Positions 7,272 to 16,186 of a stretch of DNA of 64,000 bases are shown piece by piece. The translations under genes and the position numbers were made by a program. Within the stretch, counting starts at the first letter, position 1; every line of letters starts with the position of its first letter. The notes beneath the pieces were generated by a model. That model did no database searches and was not told the DNA's origin. It was given only the letters and a program-made list of their open reading frames with translations. The stretch is from Streptomyces avicenniae (GTDB taxonomy: Bacteria > Actinomycetota > Actinomycetes > Streptomycetales > Streptomycetaceae), in assembly GCF_000719135.1 (NCBI RefSeq), contig NZ_JOEK01000003.1, forward strand, positions 62,001 to 126,000, given 5' to 3'.

Positions 7272-8626
7272 GTGCCAGGCACGTCCACGGTGCGCCCACC
7301 GGCGGCCGGGCCCGGGTCGTCGTCGCCGCGCAGCACCGTGGCGTCGGGCGGCGACTGCCCAGGACCCGCCGTCGTGCAGCCCAGTGTGTGCGCCACGGGG
7401 ATGGCCTGCGGGCCGTCGAGGACGCACGGGGGCCCGACGCCCTCGTCCCGCAGCACCCCGGCCACCCGGTCCCAGTCGGCGCGCGCGTCCTCCTGGATGC
7501 GGGCGTGGCCGCGTAGCACGGTCAGCTGTAGCGCGAGCTGCCCCGCGACGATGGCGACGAGCAGCGTGGCCGCGGCGGGTGAGGACAGGTGGGAAGTGAA
7601 GCGTTCCAGGCCCAGTACGGCGGGCAGCGCGAGCAGTGCGTAGACGGGCAGCAGGAATCGGGCCGCCGCGTAGTCGATGAGGAACAGGTAGGTGAACGAC
7701 ATGGAGGCCGCCGTCACCACCAGCAGCCCGACCTGACGGCGCGCCGCGTACAGCCCGAGCGCCACGAGCGGCGGGAGCAGCAGCCACCACACCAGCAACT
7801 GCCACGCCATGGGGTCGCCCTCGCAGGGGCGGCACAGCAGCGGGCCGTCCAGCGCGGTGGCGTGCTTGAAGAGGGAGAACGTCCAGTCGGTCCCGCCCTG
7901 GATCTCGCTCGCCTCCGCCAGCCGTTCGCGTACGCCGCCGAAGCGCCGCTGCGCCTCGACCACCCAGGGGCCGACCCCGGCGGCGAGCCCCACGAGGACC
8001 GCGCTCAGCGTCCTCGGCCGCCGCCAGGCCGACAGCAGCAGCGGGAGGGCCAGGAACAGGGCGTCGGTCGCGCGCATCAGCCCGGCCACGGCGACGGCGG
8101 CGGCGAGCCCGAGCCACAGGTTCCGGCGCGCGCAGCCCACGGCGGCGACGGCGGCCATCGCGACGTAGTGGTTCGGCATGGCGGAGCCCGCGTAGAACAG
8201 CGCGAACCACAGGCTGCCGTACGCCCCCGCCGCCACCGGGACCGCCGCGCGGCTCGTGAACTCGCCGACCCAGGGCCGGAAACCCCAGTACAGCGCCAGC
8301 GACGCCGTGACCGCCAGGTAGCAGCGCAGCGCCACCACCGAGTCCGTGACGGCGGCGACGGGCGCGACGAGCAGCGGCACCCCGCGTGAGCGCGGCGCGC
8401 TGAACGGCGTGGCGGGCCCGAACGCGTCCCACCGGCTCACGTACACGATCTCGTCCCACCCCAGCGCCAGCCAGGGGGGCACCAGCACCAGCGCGACGGC
8501 GCCGAACAGCACGGCGACGACGCCCAGCGGACGCGCCGGGCCCCCCACCACCCCGGCCCGTCCGACCCGTCTGATCCACTTGACCCGCGCCACCGGCTCC
8601 TCGGCCGGTACCTCACGAACATCCAT
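7229..8626 (-). CDS. Polytopic membrane protein, GT39/GT87-like glycosyltransferase fold
   Basis: 465 residues with about ten hydrophobic segments between residues 30 and 400, then a soluble C-terminal domain. The first loop carries the acidic pair in WDEIVYVSRWDAF, which resembles the DE catalytic loop of GT-C polyprenyl-phosphate-dependent glycosyltransferases. Repeated positively charged cytoplasmic loops and a periplasmic tail fit that class. Function is inferred from topology and the loop only, and the sugar or acceptor is unknown. The end overlaps the sensor kinase gene. Confidence 0.65.
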   Translation of the reverse strand: MDVREVPAEEPVARVKWIRRVGRAGVVGGPARPLGVVAVLFGAVALVLVPPWLALGWDEIVYVSRWDAFGPATPFSAPRSRGVPLLVAPVAAVTDSVVALRCYLAVTASLALYWGFRPWVGEFTSRAAVPVAAGAYGSLWFALFYAGSAMPNHYVAMAAVAAVGCARRNLWLGLAAAVAVAGLMRATDALFLALPLLLSAWRRPRTLSAVLVGLAAGVGPWVVEAQRRFGGVRERLAEASEIQGGTDWTFSLFKHATALDGPLLCRPCEGDPMAWQLLVWWLLLPPLVALGLYAARRQVGLLVVTAASMSFTYLFLIDYAAARFLLPVYALLALPAVLGLERFTSHLSSPAAATLLVAIVAGQLALQLTVLRGHARIQEDARADWDRVAGVLRDEGVGPPCVLDGPQAIPVAHTLGCTTAGPGQSPPDATVLRGDDDPGPAAGGRTVDVPGTYNADWRVVVPATR

Positions 8627-8671
8627 ATATGCCCGGATATCACACCCTTGGGGTGGAGCGAAGGACCCACG

Positions 8672-9178
8672 ATGACCACCGAGCGCCCCGATCCGCCCCT
8701 CACCGGCGGCGAACGCGCGACCCTGCGCGGCTTCCTCGACCACCACCGCGCCACCCTGGCCTGGAAGTGCGACGACCTGACGGACGCCCAGCTGCGCCGC
8801 CGCGCCGTGCCGTCGTCGTCGCTGTCCCTCCTCGGCCTCGTGCGCCACATGGCGGAGGTCGAGCGCGCGTGGTTCCGGCGCGTCATCGACGGGCAGGACG
8901 TCCCGCTGGTGTGGTCCGCGAACGGCGACTTCCAGGCGGCCTACGACCCGGGCGCCACGACCCGCGCCGAGGCGTACGCGGCCTGGCGGGCCGAGATCGG
9001 CGAGGCGCGCCGGATCGAACGGGCCGCGCCGTCCCTCGACGTGACGGGGGTGGTGGCGAGGACGGGCGAGACGGTCTCGCTGCGGATGGTCGTGCAGCAC
9101 GTGATCCACGAGTACGCGCGCCACAACGGGCACGCCGACCTCCTGCGGGAGGCGATCGACGGGCGCACGGGCGTCTGA
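8672..9178 (+). CDS. DinB/YfiT-family protein (DUF664)
   Basis: 168 residues. Four-helix-bundle features of the DinB superfamily are seen, with the three usual metal-binding histidines in place: LLGLVRHMAEVERAW, then MVVQHVIHEYARHNGHADLLR. Relatives are mycothiol- or bacillithiol-dependent transferases and isomerases, a plausible link here because mycothiol genes are in the same window. AAGGA is 6 bases before the chosen ATG; a TTG upstream (8648) is less likely. Confidence 0.87.
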   Translation: MTTERPDPPLTGGERATLRGFLDHHRATLAWKCDDLTDAQLRRRAVPSSSLSLLGLVRHMAEVERAWFRRVIDGQDVPLVWSANGDFQAAYDPGATTRAEAYAAWRAEIGEARRIERAAPSLDVTGVVARTGETVSLRMVVQHVIHEYARHNGHADLLREAIDGRTGV

Positions 9179-9197
9179 GCGCCCTCGGTACCAGCCC

Positions 9198-9605
9198 TCA
9201 GTACCAGCGGTGCGGCGCCACCGGCGGATAGGCGGCCCCCGCCCTGAACCGGTGCCACGCCTCGTCCAGGTCGGCGTCCGAGCCGAAGCGGAACGCGCAC
9301 AGGGACCGCTGGCTGCCGACGTCGCCGTACAGATCGATGTCCTGCACGGCGCCGATGTTGCGCAGGACGGCCAGTTCGCGCCGGAACAGGGCGTGCCACC
9401 CGTTCCCCAGGTTGACGGTCCCGCACTCCTCGTCCTGGAGGGTGTGCACCGTCCAGAGCGAGAGGATCTCCGCGGCTGCCGAGCCGCACTCGGGCGCGCT
9501 GCACCGCAGGCCCCAGGTCCTCCGGCACGTGCCGCTGTCCAGCACCGGACAGTCCAGCCCGCATGCCCGCCAGTGCACTTCGCGGATCTCCCCGGGAATC
9601 CCCAT
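9198..9605 (-). CDS. Hypothetical Cys-rich protein
   Basis: 135 residues, no recognised domain. The first forty residues hold five cysteines (C15, C19, C27, C34, C39) spaced like a metal site or disulfide knot, and one more Cys lies in DEECGTVN. The remainder is a small alpha/beta region ending PPVAPHRWY. There is no signal peptide, so a cytoplasmic metal-binding role is possible. It is convergent with the DinB gene and stands alone. Confidence 0.65.
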   Translation of the reverse strand: MGIPGEIREVHWRACGLDCPVLDSGTCRRTWGLRCSAPECGSAAAEILSLWTVHTLQDEECGTVNLGNGWHALFRRELAVLRNIGAVQDIDLYGDVGSQRSLCAFRFGSDADLDEAWHRFRAGAAYPPVAPHRWY

Positions 9606-9848
9606 GTGTGGCTCCTCTCGCCCGCCCCGCCTGCCGTGCCTATCACGGCTGCCCGGCCCGGCCGCCCCGGCACACGCGCGGGACGCGGACGACTGCGCCG
9701 GGGTGGTGGAGCGCGGCAGCGCGGCTGCCCCGTGCGTTCGGAGTGTTGCGCTCCCGCCTCGGGTTGCCGCCCGCCGGAGCGATGCCCGTGCGCGGGGCCG
9801 TCGTTACGCTGAGGGTGCCGACAGGGCGAGCCGCGAGGGGGTAGGGAC

Positions 9849-10037
9849 ATGCCTGACGTTCTGCTGGTGATCCTGGCCGTCGTCCTCGGCTGGCTCGTGG
9901 TGGGCCTCGGCTTCATGGCCCTGCTCGGCGCGACCCTCGGGCGCCGCGCGCGGAAGGGGAGGCGGGAGGGCCGGTACACCTCGACGCCCGGCAACTCGGC
10001 CGACGCGGGCTCGTCGTCCAGCTCCGGCGGCGTCTGA
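9849..10037 (+). CDS. Small single-pass membrane protein
   Basis: 62 residues. One membrane helix (residues 4-30) is followed by a strongly basic stretch GRRARKGRREGRY and a Ser/Gly tail, which sets the N-terminus outside. The start is preceded by a G-rich ribosome site. No family was recognised. It sits just upstream of the NarL response regulator and may be transcribed towards it. Confidence 0.6.
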   Translation: MPDVLLVILAVVLGWLVVGLGFMALLGATLGRRARKGRREGRYTSTPGNSADAGSSSSSGGV

Positions 10038-10108
10038 CCGCCGCCGGGGAGTCGCCCGGCCCGGACGCGGCCGGGGGCCCTCGGCGACGGCCGCCTACGC
10101 TGTGGCCC

Positions 10109-10810
10109 ATGACCGCGACGCGCCCCGGCCACCAGGACACACCCCGCGTGAGAGTCCTCCTCGCCGACGACCAGCGGCTCGTACGGGCCGGGTTCCGCTC
10201 GATCCTGGAGGACGAGGACGACATCACCGTCGTCGGCGAGGCGTCCGACGGCGCCGAGGCCGTCCGGCTGGCCCACGAACTCCATCCCGACGTCGTCCTC
10301 ATGGACATCCGCATGCCGGGGCTCGACGGCCTGGCCGCCACCCGCGAGATCGTCGCCGACGCACGGCTCGCGGACGTCCGCGTCCTGATCCTCACCACCT
10401 TCGACGTGGACGACCACGTCTACGGCGCCCTGCGCGCGGGCGCCTCCGGCTTCCTCGTGAAGGACACCGAGCCGATGGAACTGCTGCACGGCGTACGGGT
10501 CTGCGCCCGCGGCGACGCCCTCATCGCGCCCACGGTGACGCGCCGCCTCATCGCCGAGTTCGCGGGCCGCGCCAGGCAGCCCGACCCGGGACCGCGGCTG
10601 AACGGGCTGACCGACCGCGAGCGCGAGGTCATGGCGCTGGTCGGCGCGGGGCTCAGCAACGACGAGATCGCCGAACGCCTCGTCGTCAGCCCGGCCACGG
10701 CCAAGACGCACGTCAGCCGCGTCATGACGAAGCTCGCCGTCCGCGACCGCGCCCAACTGGTCGTCCTGGCATACGAGTCGGGCATGATCACGCCCGGCTG
10801 GCTCGCCTGA
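10109..10810 (+). CDS. NarL/LuxR-family response regulator
   Basis: 233 residues. The receiver domain has D20-D21, the phosphorylation site D66 (LMDIRMPG), T at LILTTF and K at FLVKD. The C-terminal LuxR helix-turn-helix reads LTDREREVMALVGAGLSNDE with the recognition helix around VSPATAKTHVSRVMTKL. The start codon follows TACGCT by exactly 7 bases with no ribosome site, so the message is probably leaderless. There is no adjacent kinase. The only HisKA_3 kinases in the window are at 6036 and 49041, and the nearer is the likely partner. Confidence 0.92.
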   Translation: MTATRPGHQDTPRVRVLLADDQRLVRAGFRSILEDEDDITVVGEASDGAEAVRLAHELHPDVVLMDIRMPGLDGLAATREIVADARLADVRVLILTTFDVDDHVYGALRAGASGFLVKDTEPMELLHGVRVCARGDALIAPTVTRRLIAEFAGRARQPDPGPRLNGLTDREREVMALVGAGLSNDEIAERLVVSPATAKTHVSRVMTKLAVRDRAQLVVLAYESGMITPGWLA

Positions 10811-10954
10811 CCCACGGCCCGGCACCACGTCCCGGGCGCCCGTCGGGATCAACTTCGGTGGTACGCGGGCCCTCCGCCCTACCACCCCGGGCGTACGGCA
10901 GGTGTCCTCCGCTGTGGGACGCGCACCACGGTGCCCTGCCGCGACTGTTGATCC

Positions 10955-13126
10955 GTGGACATGACCGAGACCTCACCCGGCAGGGCGCGCCGCGCCTCGA
11001 AGCCCTCACCCTTCGCCCGCACCGCCGCCTTCTCCTTCCGGCGCCGCAAGCTCGTGGTGCTGCTGTGGATCGCCCTCCTCGCCGCCGTCTGGGGCGTCGC
11101 GAGCGCCACGGGCGACGACTACCGCGCGGACTACTCGCTCCCCGGCACCGACTCCCAGCGCGCCGCCGACCTGCTGGCCGCGCACGGCTCCGACCAGGGC
11201 GCCGACACCCTCGACATCGTCCTGTACGACGAGGCGGGGCTGCGCGCGGGCGGCACCGAGGGCCGCGTCACCGCGATGCTGGACGAGGTCGGCCGCCTCC
11301 CCGACATCACCGAGGTCGTCAGCCCCTACGCCGCCGGGGCCGCCCTCTCGGGCGACGGCACCACGGGCTACGCGACCGTCGTCCTGGCCGTCCCGTCCGA
11401 GCGGATGACGGCCCCGGCGGTCCAGGAGATCCTCGACACCGCGAGGGACGCGCAGACCGACGGGCTCCGGGTCGAACTCGGCGGCGACGCGGCCCGGCTG
11501 CTCGCCGAGAGCGGCGGCGCGGGCGAGGGCCTCGGCATCCTGGCCGCCCTGGTCGTCCTGGTCCTGCTGTTCGGCAGCGTCGTCGCGGCCGGTCTCCCGA
11601 TCATCACCGCGCTCCTCGCCGTGGGCTCCACGCTGGGCGTCATCGTCATCGCCTCGCACGCCTTCACCATCGCCGACTACACGCCCTACATGATGATGCT
11701 CGTCGGCCTCGGCGTCGGCATCGACTACGCGCTGTTGATCTTCGCCCGCTTCCGCACCGAACTGGCCGGGGGCGAGACCCCGGAACGCGCCGCCGTCAAC
11801 GCCCTGGACGCCGCGGGCCGCACCGTCTTCTTCGCGGGCTGCACCGTCATCGTCGCCCTGCTCGGCCTGGTGGCCCTCGGGCTCGGCTCGCTCCAGGGCA
11901 TCGGTCTGTCCGTCGCGCTCACGGTCCTGGTCACCATGGCCGCCGCGCTGACGCTGCTGCCCGCGCTGCTCGGCTTCACCGGCGCCCGCCTCGCCCGCCG
12001 CTTCGCGGCCCGGGACACCAAGCGCGCCGCGCGCGGCGCACGCCCCTCGGGCGACCGGTGGCGCACCGTGGCGGGCGCCGTGCAGCGCCGTCCGCTCCTC
12101 GCGCTCCTGCTCGCCGTGGCCGCGCTGCTCGGGCTGTCGGCCCCGGCGCTCGGCATGCGCCTCGGCTTCGCCGACGCGGGGAACGACCCCGAGACCACCA
12201 CCAGCCGCGCCGCGTACGACCTGCTCTCGGACGGCTTCGGCCCCGGCTTCAACGGACCGTTCGTCGTCGTCACCGCGGGCGGGCACGACGGCGCGGAGCG
12301 CGCCGCCGCCGACGCCTCCGCCCTGCTCGCCGACACCCCCGGCATCGCCGCGACGACCCCGCCCGTCCCGTCCCCCGACGGCGCGGTCGCGACCGTCGTC
12401 GCCTTCCCCGACTCAGCGCCGCAGGACGCCGCGACGGCCGACCTGTTCGACGACCTGCGCGACGACGTCCTGCCAGGGCTCGCTGAGCGGACCGGCGCGG
12501 AGCACGTCGTCGGCGGCGCCACGGCGGCCAACGAGGACTTCGCCGCCACCACGGCCGGGCGGATGCCGCTGTTCGTCGGCCTGGTCGTCGGCGTCTCCCT
12601 GCTCATCCTGCTGGTCGTCTTCCGCTCCTTCCTCATACCGCTCAAGGCCGCCCTGCTGAACCTCCTCAGCATCGGCGCGGCCGTCGGCGCCATGACCGCC
12701 GTCTTCCAGAACGGGCTGTTCGGCGTCGAGCCGGGACCGGTCGAGTCGTTCCTGCCCGTCATGATCTTCGCCGTCGTCTTCGGCCTGTCGATGGACTACG
12801 AGATCTTCCTCGTCTCCCGCATCCACGAGGAGTGGCGCACCCACGGCGACCACCGCAGGGCCGTGCGCGAGGGCCTGGCGCACACCGGCTCGGTCGTCAC
12901 GGCCGCCGGGGCGATCATGATCGTCGTCTTCGGCGCCTTCCTGCTCAGCTCCGACCGGATGCTCCAGCAGATGGGATTCGGCATGGCGGTGGCCATCTTC
13001 GTGGACGCGGTGATCATCCGCTGCCTGATGGTCCCCGCCGCGATGCAGCTGATGGGCCGCCGGGCCTGGTGGCTGCCCGCGTCACTGGCCCGGTCGCTGC
13101 CGAAGGTGGAGCTGGAGCGCCACTGA
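10955..13126 (+). CDS. MMPL/RND-family membrane exporter
   Basis: 723 residues with two repeated halves. Each half has a membrane helix, an extracytoplasmic domain and a five- to six-helix bundle; the second bundle contains GLSMDYEIFLVSRIHEEW, typical of MmpL proteins, and the first GLGVGIDYALLIFARFR. The Asp in each is the proton-relay site of the family. MMPL proteins export lipids or hydrophobic metabolites. The start is GTG at 10955 or ATG at 10961, and neither has a ribosome site. The 3' end overlaps the convergent phosphotransferase gene by 113 bp. Confidence 0.9.
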   Translation: MDMTETSPGRARRASKPSPFARTAAFSFRRRKLVVLLWIALLAAVWGVASATGDDYRADYSLPGTDSQRAADLLAAHGSDQGADTLDIVLYDEAGLRAGGTEGRVTAMLDEVGRLPDITEVVSPYAAGAALSGDGTTGYATVVLAVPSERMTAPAVQEILDTARDAQTDGLRVELGGDAARLLAESGGAGEGLGILAALVVLVLLFGSVVAAGLPIITALLAVGSTLGVIVIASHAFTIADYTPYMMMLVGLGVGIDYALLIFARFRTELAGGETPERAAVNALDAAGRTVFFAGCTVIVALLGLVALGLGSLQGIGLSVALTVLVTMAAALTLLPALLGFTGARLARRFAARDTKRAARGARPSGDRWRTVAGAVQRRPLLALLLAVAALLGLSAPALGMRLGFADAGNDPETTTSRAAYDLLSDGFGPGFNGPFVVVTAGGHDGAERAAADASALLADTPGIAATTPPVPSPDGAVATVVAFPDSAPQDAATADLFDDLRDDVLPGLAERTGAEHVVGGATAANEDFAATTAGRMPLFVGLVVGVSLLILLVVFRSFLIPLKAALLNLLSIGAAVGAMTAVFQNGLFGVEPGPVESFLPVMIFAVVFGLSMDYEIFLVSRIHEEWRTHGDHRRAVREGLAHTGSVVTAAGAIMIVVFGAFLLSSDRMLQQMGFGMAVAIFVDAVIIRCLMVPAAMQLMGRRAWWLPASLARSLPKVELERH

Positions 13127-14165
13127 GACCGGTACGCCAGGCGGCGTACGCCCCCTGTACGGCACTGGGGCTGGGCACTCTGCCCAGCCCCAGCATCCGC
13201 GCCGCCGCCCGCAGCGCCGCGCGCACCACCTCGGCGGCGCGCGCGAGTTGCGCGTCCACCTCGTCGGGGGGCGCGGCCCGGACGAGCAGCGCCTGCCGGA
13301 TCACGTCGGTGAAGACGGACTGCACCCGCTTGTACGCCAGGTAGCGCGGCAGGTCACGCGCGAGCCCGTCCGTGGCGCCCGGCAGGGCCGCCTCCACCGC
13401 GCGGGCCCAGCGCGTCAGCATCTCCGGCTCCTGGCCGGGCGGGTAGCGCATCAGGTGCAGGTGGGTGGCGAGGTCGTAGAGGGGATCGCCGACGAGCGCC
13501 AGCTCCCAGTCGATGGTCCACAGCAGCCCGTCCGCCTCGGCCACGATGAGGTTGTCGCGGTGCAGGTCGCCGTGGAGCAGGCAGAACGGCCGGTCCGTCA
13601 GCCGGGACGCCTCGCGCGACAGCGGCCCCGAGGGGGCGAGGACGCCAGGCCCTATGTGCAGCGCGGTGAACAGCCCCTCCATCGCGGGCCGGTGCACGGC
13701 GTACACACGGCGGCGCGTGAAGCGGATCAGGCCGTGCAGGAACTCGCGGCTGTTGCGCGGGCGCAGCACCACGGGGCAGCGGTGCACCAGCGCCATGGCG
13801 CTCGGCGGCACGGTCGCGAGCCGCCCGGACAGCTCGGCGAGCTGCGTCAGCTCGCCACCGCTCAGCGGCGACCCCGGGGGCCGGGAGACGGACAGCGCCT
13901 CGCCCTCGATGTAGCCGTGCACGCGCAGGTCGTCGTCCGGGCTGCCCAGCTGGTAGACGGGCGCGATGCGCTGCATCCCCAGCAGGGCCAGTTCGATCAG
14001 CACGTCCTCCTCGCTGCCGAAGCAGCGCGGGTCGAACCGGTGCACGCCGGGGCGCGGGCGCCCGGCCTTGAGCCGCCCGAGGGAAGCCAGTTCGCCCTCC
14101 GCCTTCACGACCTGCCAGACGCGGTGGTTCCCGCGAAGGGTAGGCCGTGGCAGCGGCTGGCTCAT
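13014..14165 (-). CDS. APH-family phosphotransferase
   Basis: 383 residues. The catalytic loop CLLHGDLHRDNLIV and the metal loop TIDWELALVGDPLYDLATH are intact, as is an N-terminal lobe that is shorter than in antibiotic kinases. The last 50 residues are Pro/Ala/Ser-rich and run across a strong hairpin (13165-13193) into the end of the MMPL gene, so the natural stop may be nearer 13150 or the tail may be real. It lies 105 bases downstream of the HAD gene on the same strand and may belong to that unit. Confidence 0.78.
   Translation of the reverse strand: MSQPLPRPTLRGNHRVWQVVKAEGELASLGRLKAGRPRPGVHRFDPRCFGSEEDVLIELALLGMQRIAPVYQLGSPDDDLRVHGYIEGEALSVSRPPGSPLSGGELTQLAELSGRLATVPPSAMALVHRCPVVLRPRNSREFLHGLIRFTRRRVYAVHRPAMEGLFTALHIGPGVLAPSGPLSREASRLTDRPFCLLHGDLHRDNLIVAEADGLLWTIDWELALVGDPLYDLATHLHLMRYPPGQEPEMLTRWARAVEAALPGATDGLARDLPRYLAYKRVQSVFTDVIRQALLVRAAPPDEVDAQLARAAEVVRAALRAAARMLGLGRVPSPSAVQGAYAAWRTGLSGAPAPPSAATGPVTRAATRPGGPSAASRRGPSGSG
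13165..13193. terminator. Perfect hairpin, probable terminator of the MMPL gene
   Basis: 13-bp perfect arms (CTGGGGCTGGGCA and its complement) around a 3-base loop, 39 bases after the MMPL stop. It also lies inside the open frame of the convergent phosphotransferase gene. Confidence 0.65.
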
Positions 14166-14270
14166 GGCGTGCGTCCCCCGACGGTCGTGCGTCCCCCGGC
14201 ACCGGTGCGTGCGAGTAGCAGAACCGTACGCCCCGCACCGTCCCCTGCCGATGGCTCAAAAGAGTGCAAC

Positions 14271-14963
14271 TCATCCGTAGGTGGGGGCGATCAGGGCCGT
14301 CAGGACCAGTTCGAGGGAGGTGACCACGTGCTCGGCGCCCGCCGTGCGGAAGGCCGCGGCGACCGGCTCGGTCGGCGCGTACCCGAGGAACGGCACGCCC
14401 GCCGCGCGTGCCGCGTCGAGGTCGGCGACGCTGTCGCCGATCATCAGGGAGCGGTGCGCGGCGGTCCGCGTGGAGGCGAGGGCGCGTTGGAGCGAATCGG
14501 GATGCGGCTTGAGCAGGGTGATGTCGCCCGTGCGCCCGTGCACCCGGCCTCCGAGGTAGCCGGAGAGGTGGTGGCGGCGCAGGTAGTGCTCGGCGGCGAG
14601 CGCCGAGTTGTTCGTCGCGATGGCGACCTGCCGCCCGCGCCGGGAGAGCGCGGCGATGAGCGCGGCGGCGTACGGCGTCGGGTGCGCGCTGGCCGCCGCC
14701 GACACCTCCTCCCGCGTGAGCGCCGCCTCCAGCCGCTCGACGAGCGCGCCCCCGGGGCGGCGGCGCGCTATCTGGCGGAGCACCTCGTGGGGGTCGGGGG
14801 AGGTCCGCAGCTCCTCCGTCAGCAGGGCGGACGCGGACAGCTCCGCGGTCAGCTCGCGGAGCTTCCCGGCGATGATCTCGGCGCTGTGGACGGCGAACAG
14901 ACGGCAGACCGGCCCGTCGAAGTCGAAGAGAACACAGCGGGCGTTACTGATGAGTTCCCTCAT
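14271..14963 (-). CDS. HAD-superfamily hydrolase
   Basis: 230 residues with all four HAD motifs: LFDFDGPV (motif I, nucleophile D and acid D), ATNNSA (motif II), the Lys of LLKPHPDS (motif III) and MIGDSVADLDAARAAG (motif IV). A helical cap of about 80 residues follows motif I, as in phosphoglycolate-phosphatase-like enzymes. The start codon directly follows the stop of the GntR gene (TAGATG), so the two are translationally coupled. The substrate is unknown, probably a small phosphate ester. Confidence 0.88.
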   Translation of the reverse strand: MRELISNARCVLFDFDGPVCRLFAVHSAEIIAGKLRELTAELSASALLTEELRTSPDPHEVLRQIARRRPGGALVERLEAALTREEVSAAASAHPTPYAAALIAALSRRGRQVAIATNNSALAAEHYLRRHHLSGYLGGRVHGRTGDITLLKPHPDSLQRALASTRTAAHRSLMIGDSVADLDAARAAGVPFLGYAPTEPVAAAFRTAGAEHVVTSLELVLTALIAPTYG

Positions 14964-15830
14964 CTAACCGAGTGTGAGCGGTTGCGCCAGCGTTGACCAG
15001 AGGGACTCGAACCAGAGCTGTGACTCTTCAACAAACGCGGTGTCGGACGAGGAGCGGAAGATCTTGGAGCTGAGCCCGAGGACGTCGTAGATCTCCAGCT
15101 GTTCGTGCTCGTACTCGACCACGCGCGGCACCACCTGGTAGTAGGCGCTGAGCACCTCGGCGCCGTTCAGCAGATAGAGCTTCTGCACAGGGGTGATCGG
15201 CACGCTGCGGATCTCCACGCTGACCTTCGGCACGAGCTGCATCTCCGCGAGGGACGTCAGCTGGTGGCGCAGCGAGGTGGAGAACGTCCGGGTGATCTGG
15301 CGCAACCTGGCCAGCGGGCGGGGGTCGTTCGGGTCCGACACGAGCCGGGGGTAGGCCAGCGGGGCGTCCGGGTTGGGCAGCAGGGCCCGGATGGAGATGG
15401 ACCGGGGGGTGAGCCGCCCGGTGGAGATGGCCATGATGGGCCCGGCGAGGGCGGCGTTCAGGGTCTCGGTGGTCAGGCAGAAGGCGTCGATGGACACGTC
15501 CTCGGCGTGGAACGCCACGGCGATGCGGTCCACCACCTCGACCCCGGCCGGGCGGGGCACGGCCTGCCCGGGGACGGTGACGACGGCGGGCGCGCCGCGG
15601 CCACGTGCGCTGAGGTAGCCCTCGCGTTCCAGGATCGCCAGCGCCTGGCGGACGATGGTCCGGTTGGTGCCGAACTCCTCCACCAGGGCCCGCTGGGTGG
15701 GCAGCCGGGCGTTCTCCGGCAGCTTCCCCACCCGTATCCGCTCGCGCAGCACCCCCGCCACGTGGTCGGGAGAGGCCGCCTCATCGGTGGTCCGTATGGC
15801 ATCGCTGTCCGGTGCGATCTCCTGACTCAC
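14964..15830 (-). CDS. GntR-type winged-helix regulator with PLD-like sensor domain
   Basis: 288 residues from a GTG start. Residues 20-85 are a GntR winged helix (LPTQRALVEEFGTNRTIVRQ, then EREGYLSARGRG). The C-terminal 190 residues are neither FadR- nor UTRA-like. They contain SISIRALLPNPDAPL, later PVQKLYLLNG, and a closing FVEESQLWFESLW, a layout resembling the phospholipase-D-like sensor fold of some regulators with a degenerate HKD motif. Coupled to the HAD gene and divergent from a 61-aa membrane peptide across a palindrome. The PLD-like assignment is tentative. Confidence 0.8.
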   Translation of the reverse strand: MSQEIAPDSDAIRTTDEAASPDHVAGVLRERIRVGKLPENARLPTQRALVEEFGTNRTIVRQALAILEREGYLSARGRGAPAVVTVPGQAVPRPAGVEVVDRIAVAFHAEDVSIDAFCLTTETLNAALAGPIMAISTGRLTPRSISIRALLPNPDAPLAYPRLVSDPNDPRPLARLRQITRTFSTSLRHQLTSLAEMQLVPKVSVEIRSVPITPVQKLYLLNGAEVLSAYYQVVPRVVEYEHEQLEIYDVLGLSSKIFRSSSDTAFVEESQLWFESLWSTLAQPLTLG

Positions 15831-15919
15831 GGCTCAACACCCTACAACTTTCGGACAGATGCGGAAGGTTGATACCAGGACGTTTCCAACTGACCGCCAA
15901 CTGGGGAAAACAAGCATAT

Positions 15920-15943
15920 AGTTGGTGGACAACCTAACCAACT
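15920..15943. promoter_or_regulatory. Inverted repeat, candidate operator of the GntR-type regulator
   Basis: Perfect 7-bp arms AGTTGGT and ACCAACT separated by 10 bp, between the divergent GntR gene and the small membrane-peptide gene. A -10-like TATAGT (15917-15922) on the plus strand is overlapped by the left arm, so binding would block transcription of the peptide gene. Confidence 0.55.
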
Positions 15944-15987
15944 TCGAAGAACTTGAATCAAGTTGTCGTGATGTAAGGAGGGATGCA

Positions 15988-16173
15988 ATGCTCGTATCGA
16001 CGATCGCTGTGGCCGCCCTCGGCATCGCGCTGGAGCGGGCGGTCGAAGGCCATCTCGGATTTCCGGGACTGATCGGTCTGTTGATACTGCGGACCGGTCT
16101 CGGCAGGCGGAACTTCACCTGCACCTGTGTGGGCGCGTCGGTGCTCGTGACCCTGGTGGTCACGGGCGTCTGA
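15988..16173 (+). CDS. 61-aa membrane peptide
   Basis: The ATG at 15988 has AAGGAGG 7 bases upstream, one of the best ribosome sites in the window; the longer frame from 15922 lacks one. The 61 residues form two hydrophobic stretches (about 3-16 and 43-60) with a charged middle, ERAVEGH and RTGLGRRN, and two adjacent Cys in FTCTCVG. No family was recognised. It is divergent from the GntR-HAD pair across a perfect inverted repeat and closed by a strong terminator, so it is a complete single-gene unit likely controlled by that regulator. Confidence 0.75.
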   Translation: MLVSTIAVAALGIALERAVEGHLGFPGLIGLLILRTGLGRRNFTCTCVGASVLVTLVVTGV

Positions 16174-16186
16174 CGCGGGGCGTGGA

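Noticed and set aside
6018..8579. An 853-codon minus-strand frame.
   Set aside because: It overlays the sensor kinase and the membrane protein in a shadow frame; no domain pattern and Arg/Gly/Ala-biased composition.
10102..12486. A 794-codon plus-strand frame rich in Arg, Pro and Gly.
   Set aside because: It is an out-of-phase reading of the NarL regulator and the MMPL gene, which have clear family motifs and third-position G/C. Composition is typical of a shadow frame.
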